Source: Gemmatimonadota bacterium (lineage in GTDB: Bacteria > Gemmatimonadota > Gemmatimonadetes > Gemmatimonadales > Gemmatimonadaceae). From it: a stretch of 35,340 nucleotides of DNA. The notes under the pieces were generated by a model. It had not been told where the DNA came from. It did no database searches and saw only the letters and a list, made by a program, of their open reading frames with translations. Both the position numbers and the translations under genes were made by a program. The stretch is taken from positions 1-35,340 of the forward strand of contig PMYN01000022.1 in the NCBI GenBank assembly GCA_003171215.1, read 5' to 3'. This document shows positions 30,455-35,340 of this stretch, piece by piece (positions within the stretch are counted from its first letter, which is position 1; every line of letters starts with the position of its first letter).

Positions 30455-30784
30455 ATGCAAGTTCGCCGCAATCTGAAAACCCTAATCACCCTCACCGCGC
30501 TCGCGTCCCTCGGGTCGCTCGCCGCGTGCAACCCCTCTGGGAGACACCCGCAGAGCGGTGTAGATCTTTCCGTGCAGTGGGATTCCGGGCCGCTCGACCG
30601 GGCATATGGTCGCGAGCACTCGGACATGCTCGTACGGCACAAACAGGAGATCGACAATCCGCGGGCCGATGAATCGAGCAACCAGCGGGACGCGCGACAG
30701 TCGAAGGAGCGGCAGGATCTCGAAGCCCGCTATGCGCGGGGGAAGGCCGCGCACTCCCAATCGTTGCCGCCTAAGGAACAATAG
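30455..30784 (+). CDS. Small exported lipoprotein, charged
   Basis: The 109-residue product starts MQVRRNLKTLITLTALASLG and has a lipobox LAAC, so Cys25 should be lipidated. The mature part is very hydrophilic (DNPRADESSNQRDARQSKER) and probably unfolded or a helix. GGGAGG five bases before the ATG is a strong ribosome site. It is a single gene ended by its own hairpin. The function is unknown. Confidence 0.7.
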   Translation: MQVRRNLKTLITLTALASLGSLAACNPSGRHPQSGVDLSVQWDSGPLDRAYGREHSDMLVRHKQEIDNPRADESSNQRDARQSKERQDLEARYARGKAAHSQSLPPKEQ

Positions 30785-30795
30785 ACGGGCGACGA

Positions 30796-30826
30796 CGGCC
30801 TCGCATCGAGCCCTGATGCGAGGCCG
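30796..30826 (+). terminator. Hairpin after the small lipoprotein gene
   Basis: CGGCCTCGCATC, loop GAGCCCT, then GATGCGAGGCCG: 12 perfect pairs, followed by CTCTCGTCTTCC. The T tract is weak. Confidence 0.6.
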
Positions 30827-30897
30827 CTCTCGTCTTCCCAAGGTCTCCAGCAAGGCTGAAGAGCGTCCCGTCGCGCGAACATCAAAGAGCCCCCCGC

Positions 30898-31385
30898 ATG
30901 CAGGTCATCGTCCAGAAGCTGGCTTCGCTCATCGAGACGCATGGCTGGAAGGACGACTTCGAGCTTGCGATCCGGAACGCCCGGTCCCATGGCGTCCCGA
31001 GCATCGATGTCCCATCAAGCCGGGCCGGCGCGCGGAGAAGCTCACGCCGCTGTCCGGGTGGATCGTCGAATACGCCGATGCGTGGGGCTCGTATCTCGAC
31101 ACGCTGGAGTCGGCACGAGACGTCGAGAGCTTCCGCACGAATCCGCAGTTCAACTGGGATGAGTACATGCCGCCGCCCAGTGGGTACAAGACGTTCAACC
31201 AGTTTTTCGCGCGTCACGCCAAGCCCGGCACGCGGCCGGTGGCGGCGATCGGCGATGACGCGGTCCTCGTGGCGCCCGCCGACTCGCGATTCGTCGAATG
31301 GTGGCAGGTCGGCCAGAAGTCGAAGATCTATGTGGAAGAGAACAAGCTCATACACCAGACTACCGGCTCACCGCGCCGGCAAGCA
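30898..31385 (+). pseudogene. Broken phosphatidylserine decarboxylase-like gene
   Basis: The ORF starts MQVIVQKLASLIETHGWKDD and runs to about 31012 in one frame. It then continues in another frame as AEKLTPLSGWIVEYADAWGS, then FNWDEYMPPPSGYKTFNQFF and ARHAKPGTRPVAAIGDDAVL and VAPADSRFVEWW, the N-terminal half of the phosphatidylserine decarboxylase family. Similarity stops near 31350, before the region that holds the catalytic His and the self-cleavage Gly-Ser that makes the pyruvoyl group. A frameshift and a 3' loss are both present, so no active enzyme can be made. The parent enzyme turns phosphatidylserine into phosphatidylethanolamine. Confidence 0.8.
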
Positions 31386-31630
31386 CCACCGTCTCGGTCG
31401 GATTCCCGAGTCGATTCCCCGGCACTGATCCCCGGCATCGATCCTCTGAAGCGCCCGTGTAGGTGACACTCTTACATCGGATTGGTCGCTCCCCTGACTG
31501 CGGGAAGACCTCGCTTCTCCTTATGGTGCAGGACGCGAGAGTGCGTCGCACAGGCTCCTGGGTTGACCCCCGGGGCACAGAGTCCATCTGTGAGAGCGCA
31601 TGCGGCGACTCCCGAACATCGGAGGGAATT

Positions 31631-32176
31631 ATGACCGTGCGCAACTCTGCGTTTCGAGCCGGTATACGATCGCCAACATCAGTTGCACGATTCCGGGTTG
31701 CCGACCCGGAACCCGACGTCATCAGTGACTTGTCCGGGTTGCACCAGCAACCATCCTCGGCACCCGGCGGGACGATCACGGTGTTCATCGTCGAGGACAG
31801 TTCGCTCACGCGCGACGCGCTCCTGGCGGCGCTCGGCGGCAGGCCCGCCGATGTGCGTGTGATCTGTGCACCGGGTGGCGATTCGAGCGCCCGTGCGCAC
31901 CCAAGAGCGCGCGGCATGCGGCTCGAGGCGGTCCGCCAGCAGGACGGTGAGTGCAGCCCCGACGTCATCGATGTGCCCGAAGACGTGCACATGACGCCAC
32001 GCGAACATGAAGTGGTCCATCTCATCGGCGCGGGGCTGAGCAACAAGGAGATCGCCCACCGCCTGAACATCGCCAGCTACACCGTGAAGAGTCACGTTCG
32101 CAATGTCATGGTAAAGCTGGCGTTGCATACGCGATTGCAGATCGCCGCGCATTCTCATCACGAGCGGGCGACGTAG
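31631..32176 (+). CDS. LuxR/NarL-type regulator with truncated receiver domain
   Basis: The 181-residue product has a C-terminal LuxR HTH (about 115-175: MTPREHEVVHLIGAGLSNKE, IAHRLNIASYTVKSHVRNVM, VKLAL), which is complete. In front, ITVFIVEDSSLTRDALLAAL is the start of a response-regulator receiver (first strand with the acidic pair E-D), but after about 30 residues it breaks off, leaving out the phosphorylated Asp and the rest of the fold. So control by a histidine kinase is unlikely. GGAGGG lies before the chosen ATG. The first 45 residues are unlike any domain. Confidence 0.8.
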   Translation: MTVRNSAFRAGIRSPTSVARFRVADPEPDVISDLSGLHQQPSSAPGGTITVFIVEDSSLTRDALLAALGGRPADVRVICAPGGDSSARAHPRARGMRLEAVRQQDGECSPDVIDVPEDVHMTPREHEVVHLIGAGLSNKEIAHRLNIASYTVKSHVRNVMVKLALHTRLQIAAHSHHERAT

Positions 32177-32234
32177 CGGTCGCGGGGAAGCCGTACCTCG
32201 CCAGCGTGTCGGGCGAGTCCCGCAGGGAGGAATC

Positions 32235-32801
32235 ATGAAAACGAAACTTTGCATCGCCGCGTGCATGGCGATCGCGGCGTCCGCGTGTGGCCCGTCGGTC
32301 CGCGTGACCACGACAGCCGCGCCAAATGCCTCGTTCGCCCAACTGCACAGCTTCCGCATCCTCACGCCGCCTCCGCGACGCACCGGGCGCCCGTTGCCGG
32401 ACGACCCGATGCTCGTGAACTCGATTTCCAATCAGGTGCTGCAGACCAGCATCACCGACGCGTTCGTCGCGCGTGGATACCTGCTCGACCCCGCGACGCC
32501 GGATTTCACCATCGCGTATTATGCGAGCGCCCGCGAGCGTCTCAACGTCACGCTCTGGGATTACGGGTATCCGGGACGATGGGGTGGATGGCGCGGACCG
32601 GAGGCCGTGGAACTCACGCCGTACACGGAGGGCACGGTCATCATCGATGTGCTCAACGCGCAAACGAAGGAACTGATCTGGCGCGGGCGCGGCCAGGCGG
32701 TCACGTCGGCCGACCCGGCGGATTACCAGCAGCATCTGCGGGACGCCGTGCAGGCCATCGTGCGGAAGTTCCCGGCGGCGACACGCCTCGCGGCGCATTG
32801 A
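32235..32801 (+). CDS. DUF4136-like lipoprotein
   Basis: The 188-residue product starts MKTKLCIAACMAIAASACGP, with lipobox ASAC. The mature part has the DUF4136 pattern: an early strand (FAQLHSFRIL), helices in the middle (ITDAFVARGYLLDPATPDFT, IAYYASARERLNV), then EGTVIIDVLNAQTKELIWRG and a final helix (HLRDAVQAIVRKFP). These proteins sit at the outer membrane; their role is unknown. GGGAGGA is a strong ribosome site. It precedes the fluoride riboswitch but probably has a separate transcript. Confidence 0.85.
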   Translation: MKTKLCIAACMAIAASACGPSVRVTTTAAPNASFAQLHSFRILTPPPRRTGRPLPDDPMLVNSISNQVLQTSITDAFVARGYLLDPATPDFTIAYYASARERLNVTLWDYGYPGRWGGWRGPEAVELTPYTEGTVIIDVLNAQTKELIWRGRGQAVTSADPADYQQHLRDAVQAIVRKFPAATRLAAH

Positions 32802-32854
32802 TTTAAGGAGAGCTCTGGCGGTCGAGCCGGGCCGCAGCTAGGATTGAACGACAA

Positions 32855-32911
32855 GTCGGCGATGGAGTTCGCCAAAACCGCGGTGCCGTCAATCCGCTGA
32901 TGACTCCTGTC
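32855..32911 (+). promoter_or_regulatory. Fluoride riboswitch (crcB motif)
   Basis: GGCGATGGAGTTCGCC (32858-32873), AAAACCGCGG and CCGCTGATGACTCCTG match the conserved core of the crcB/fluoride RNA, including the loop that pairs in the pseudoknot and the 3' GATGACTCCT. The 3' end is shared with the left arm of the terminator that follows, so binding of fluoride would stop the terminator from forming and turn crcB on. Confidence 0.93.
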
Positions 32912-32941
32912 GGACCTTCATGGGTCGACAGGAGTCTTTTT
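32902..32941 (+). terminator. Intrinsic terminator controlled by the fluoride riboswitch
   Basis: GACTCCTGTCG (32902-32912) and CGACAGGAGTC (32926-32936) form an 11-base-pair stem followed directly by five T. It ends 22 bases before the crcB start codon. Confidence 0.92.
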
Positions 32942-32963
32942 GTACCCGATTTCCCGAGGCTCG

Positions 32964-33338
32964 ATGATTCTGCTCCTGATCGCCCTGGGTGGCGCAGCCG
33001 GAAGTGTCACGCGTTACCTCTTTGGCCGCGCGGTGCAGGGCGCCTTCCATCCGGATTTTCCGATTGGAACGTTCGCCGTGAACGTCGCCGGTTGTCTCCT
33101 GATAGGCGTGCTTGCCCGGTTCTTCCTGCACAGCCAGACCGAGCTGCCGCTCCGCGCGACGCTCATGATCGGATTCTGCGGAGGGTTCACGACGTTCTCG
33201 ACCTTCACGCTCGAAACACTCGGGCTGATCCAGGGCGGTGAATGGGCCAGGGCCACGGTGTACGTGGTGCTGAGCTGCGTCATATGCGTCGCCGCAACGG
33301 TTGCTGGTTTCGCGATAGGCAAGCCGCTGAACCCGTAG
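32964..33338 (+). CDS. crcB: Fluoride ion channel CrcB/Fluc
   Basis: The 124-residue protein has four membrane helices and works as a dual-topology dimer that lets fluoride leave the cell. Signatures are GGAAGSVTRYLFGR near the N-terminus, PIGTFAVNVAGCLLIG at about 33-48 and GFCGGFTTFSTFTLE at about 73-87, with the Phe residues that line the pore and the Thr/Ser for ion contact. The ATG at 32964 is preferred over TTG 32940 because the first helix starts right after it and GAGG lies upstream; the TTG overlaps the terminator T run. Controlled by the riboswitch in front. Confidence 0.95.
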   Translation: MILLLIALGGAAGSVTRYLFGRAVQGAFHPDFPIGTFAVNVAGCLLIGVLARFFLHSQTELPLRATLMIGFCGGFTTFSTFTLETLGLIQGGEWARATVYVVLSCVICVAATVAGFAIGKPLNP

Positions 33339-33388
33339 GAACGGCCTGGCCGCTTCGTAGTTCGCCTTCGCGTCGCTAGTTTTCATGC

Positions 33389-34387
33389 ATGTCTGCCGAC
33401 GTCGTCGCGCTCGCCGCCGAATTGCTTGCCATCCCTTCCACGACGCGCGACGAGGGACGCGCCGTGGATTTTGTCGCGCGCTGGCTCGTCGCGCGCGGCT
33501 GGAACGTCACGGTCCAGGAAGTCACGCCAGGTCGCGGAAACGTGTGGGCGTCGCGGCAGGGCGGGGGCGTCACGCTCTCGACGCACCTCGACACGGTGCC
33601 CCCGTACGTGCCGCCCCGCTCGCAGGGCGGGAAGCTCTTCGGTCGCGGCGCGTGCGACGCGAAGGGAATCGCGGCGGCGATGCTCACGGCCGCCGATCGT
33701 CTCGCAGCGGCCGGCGAAGAGCGCGTGGACCTGTTGTTCGTGGTCGGCGAAGAACGCGGCTCCGACGGCGCACGCATGGCGAACCAGCTCCCCGCCACGA
33801 GCAAGTTCCTGATCAACGGCGAGCCCACCGAGAGCATTCTCGCGTCGGGCAGCAAGGGCGCGCTGCGGTTCATCGCGCGAACCCGGGGCCGCGAGGCGCA
33901 CTCCGCGTATCCGCACCTCGGTGAATCGGCGATCGAGCCGATGCTCCGGCTGCTCCCCGAGCTCCAGACGCTCGCACTGCCCAGCGACAAGGTGCTCGGC
34001 GATACCACGATCAACATCGGCCTCATTCGCGGAGGCACGGAGGCGAACATCATCCCCGGTCTCTGCGAGGCGGAAATGATGATCCGGCTCGTGGGAGACC
34101 CCGAGCCCGTGAAGAAGATCGTCGATACCTGGGCCGCGGGACGCGCGGAGATCGAGTACGGCTCGTACACACCCGCACAGCATTTTCACACGGTGCCCGG
34201 ATTCGAGGCGAAGCCCGTGGCGTTCGCGACCGACGTTCCGCTGCTCACCAACTGGGGCGCTCCGCTGTTGTTCGGCCCCGGCTCCATTCACGTCGCGCAC
34301 ACGACCGAAGAGTTCGTCGCGGTGGACGAACTGCGGGCGAGTGTGGGCCACTACGAGCGACTCGTGCGCTCACTGATCCAGGGTTGA
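33389..34387 (+). CDS. M20 family metallopeptidase (DapE/ArgE/LysK-type deacylase)
   Basis: The 332-residue enzyme removes an acyl group from an amino acid using a two-zinc centre. Metal and catalytic residues are visible: His66 and Asp68 in STHLDTVPP, bridging Asp90 in GRGACDAKG, catalytic Glu121 and metal-binding Glu122 in VVGEERGS, Glu145 in INGEPTES and a late His in VAHTTEEF. The dimerisation domain (GREAHSAYPHLGESAIEPML) is in place. Substrate choice (N-succinyl-diaminopimelate, acetyl-ornithine or acetyl-lysine) cannot be read from the sequence, but the next gene is asd, favouring lysine/diaminopimelate synthesis. Confidence 0.88.
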   Translation: MSADVVALAAELLAIPSTTRDEGRAVDFVARWLVARGWNVTVQEVTPGRGNVWASRQGGGVTLSTHLDTVPPYVPPRSQGGKLFGRGACDAKGIAAAMLTAADRLAAAGEERVDLLFVVGEERGSDGARMANQLPATSKFLINGEPTESILASGSKGALRFIARTRGREAHSAYPHLGESAIEPMLRLLPELQTLALPSDKVLGDTTINIGLIRGGTEANIIPGLCEAEMMIRLVGDPEPVKKIVDTWAAGRAEIEYGSYTPAQHFHTVPGFEAKPVAFATDVPLLTNWGAPLLFGPGSIHVAHTTEEFVAVDELRASVGHYERLVRSLIQG

Positions 34388-34390
34388 TTC

Positions 34391-35340
34391 GTGGTCGATA
34401 AGAGCATGGGCACGGCCGAACGCATCCCCGTCGCGATTCTCGGCGCCACCGGCGCCGTCGGACAGACGTTCATTCGCCTGCTCGACGGCCATCCGTGGTT
34501 CCGCGTCGCGGAAGTCGCGGCGAGCGAACGATCCGCCGGAAAGAGCTACGCGGAAGCGACGCGCTGGATCGAGGGAACGCTGCCGGCCAATGTCGCCGCG
34601 CTCATGGTGAAGGCATGCGATCCCGCGCAACTCTCGTCTCCCGTCGTGTTCTCCGCACTCGACGCAGGCGCAGCCGGCGAGCTGGAGCCCGCGTTCGCGC
34701 GCGCCGGCCGCCTGGTGCTGAGCAACGCGAAGAACTTCCGCATGGAACCGGACGTGCCGCTCGTGATACCCGAAGTCAACGCACCGCATCTCGGGCTCAT
34801 CGCCGCTCAGCGAGCGGCGCGCGGCTGGACCGGCGCGATCGTCACGAACGCGAATTGCGCCTCCACCGTCGCCGCGATGGCGATGGCGCCGCTGCACGAG
34901 CGGTTCGGATTGAAGTCGGTGTTCATCGCCACGATGCAGGCGGTCTCCGGCGCGGGATACCCCGGCGTTCCCTCGCTCGACATCCTCGGCAACGTCATCC
35001 CCTACATCGGCGACGAAGAGCCGAAGATCGAGCGCGAGATGCAGAAGATGCTCGGACGCCTCGCGGGGACGGGCATCGAGCCGGCGCCGTTCGTCGTGAG
35101 CGCGCACGCGAATCGCGTGGCGGTGGAGAATGGGCACACGGTGTGCCTGACGATGGCGTTCGACAGGAGGCCCGGTGTTGAAGAGGCGATTGCGGCCATT
35201 CGTGAATGGCGCGGTGCGTCCGAGGTGCGCGGGCTGCCTTCCGCTCCCGAGATCCCGCTGCGCTATCGCGACGAGCCGGACCGGCCGCAGCCGCGGCGCG
35301 ACGTGGGCGACGGTCGCGGCATGACCGTTTCGGTCGGGCG
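34391..35340 (+). CDS. asd: Aspartate-semialdehyde dehydrogenase, 3' end outside window
   Basis: This NADP-dependent enzyme reduces aspartyl phosphate to the semialdehyde, a branch point to lysine, methionine and threonine. The Rossmann loop GATGAVGQ is at 18-25, and the active-site Cys156 lies in TNANCAST. Further on are MQAVSGAGYPGVPSLDI and SAHANRVAVENGHT, with the substrate-binding Arg and the catalytic His region. TN-x-NC rather than GNPNC puts it near the archaeal/fungal-type branch. GTG 34391 is chosen because AGGG lies seven bases upstream; ATG 34406 is an alternative. The frame runs off the end of the window without a stop. Confidence 0.95.
   Translation, partial: MVDKSMGTAERIPVAILGATGAVGQTFIRLLDGHPWFRVAEVAASERSAGKSYAEATRWIEGTLPANVAALMVKACDPAQLSSPVVFSALDAGAAGELEPAFARAGRLVLSNAKNFRMEPDVPLVIPEVNAPHLGLIAAQRAARGWTGAIVTNANCASTVAAMAMAPLHERFGLKSVFIATMQAVSGAGYPGVPSLDILGNVIPYIGDEEPKIEREMQKMLGRLAGTGIEPAPFVVSAHANRVAVENGHTVCLTMAFDRRPGVEEAIAAIREWRGASEVRGLPSAPEIPLRYRDEPDRPQPRRDVGDGRGMTVSVG

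Noticed and set aside
32940-32963. TTG 32940 as the start of crcB
   Set aside because: It would begin in the T run of the riboswitch terminator and add eight residues before the first membrane helix. ATG 32964 with GAGG upstream fits better.

Overview
The window is GC-rich bacterial chromosome with GTG and TTG starts and many Ala/Arg-rich proteins. A large winged-helix/AAA/TPR regulator, secreted DUF4136-like and TonB-like proteins and the general gene style suggest a member of the Gemmatimonadota or a similar soil lineage. That assignment is inference from style; no 16S gene is present.

Host left flank (1-6501): the 3' part of NAD kinase, recN, a predicted outer-membrane barrel protein on the minus strand, and a six-hairpin-glycosidase-like protein. 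Two tRNA genes follow, Gly(GCC) and Leu(UAA). Three long imperfect palindromes fill the non-coding gaps here and none was seen inside the mobile element.

Integrated element (about 6452-24191, 17.7 kb): a tyrosine integrase points at the tRNA-Leu gene. A second, slightly different copy of the 3' half of that tRNA lies at 24140-24191, so the ends are attL and attR. A long minus-strand block holds integrase, a ribbon-helix-helix protein, an HTH protein, a DnaB-N/RecA-fold replication protein, a Nu1-like small-terminase candidate, several unknown proteins, a 609-aa tail hub protein, a capsid-cement-like protein and an AlpA-like HTH protein. No large terminase, portal, major capsid, tape measure or lysis gene was found. 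The element is therefore a phage satellite or a heavily reduced prophage. Genes are tightly packed with 1-11 nt ATGA/GTGA-type overlaps, and several very small ORFs (11-50 codons) fit into this chain. Two divergent switch regions (near 17.8 kb and 23.1 kb) each place an inverted repeat over the -10 of a promoter whose predicted start is at, or next to, the ATG of a regulator, so both regulators are probably made from leaderless mRNA. A lower-GC three-gene plus-strand cassette (DUF3467-like, unknown, HEPN-like) sits between two copies of the regulator's 3' end and looks like inserted cargo, possibly a defence or toxin module.

Host right flank (24192-35340): the former terminator of the tRNA comes first, then a sparse stretch and a 1047-aa ATPase regulator. 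Next is a worn region with small secreted or membrane proteins, a broken phosphatidylserine decarboxylase gene and a LuxR-type regulator whose receiver domain is cut short. Well-ordered genes resume with a DUF4136-like lipoprotein, a fluoride riboswitch with its terminator upstream of crcB, an M20 metallopeptidase, and aspartate-semialdehyde dehydrogenase running off the end. The last two suggest a role in lysine/diaminopimelate metabolism.
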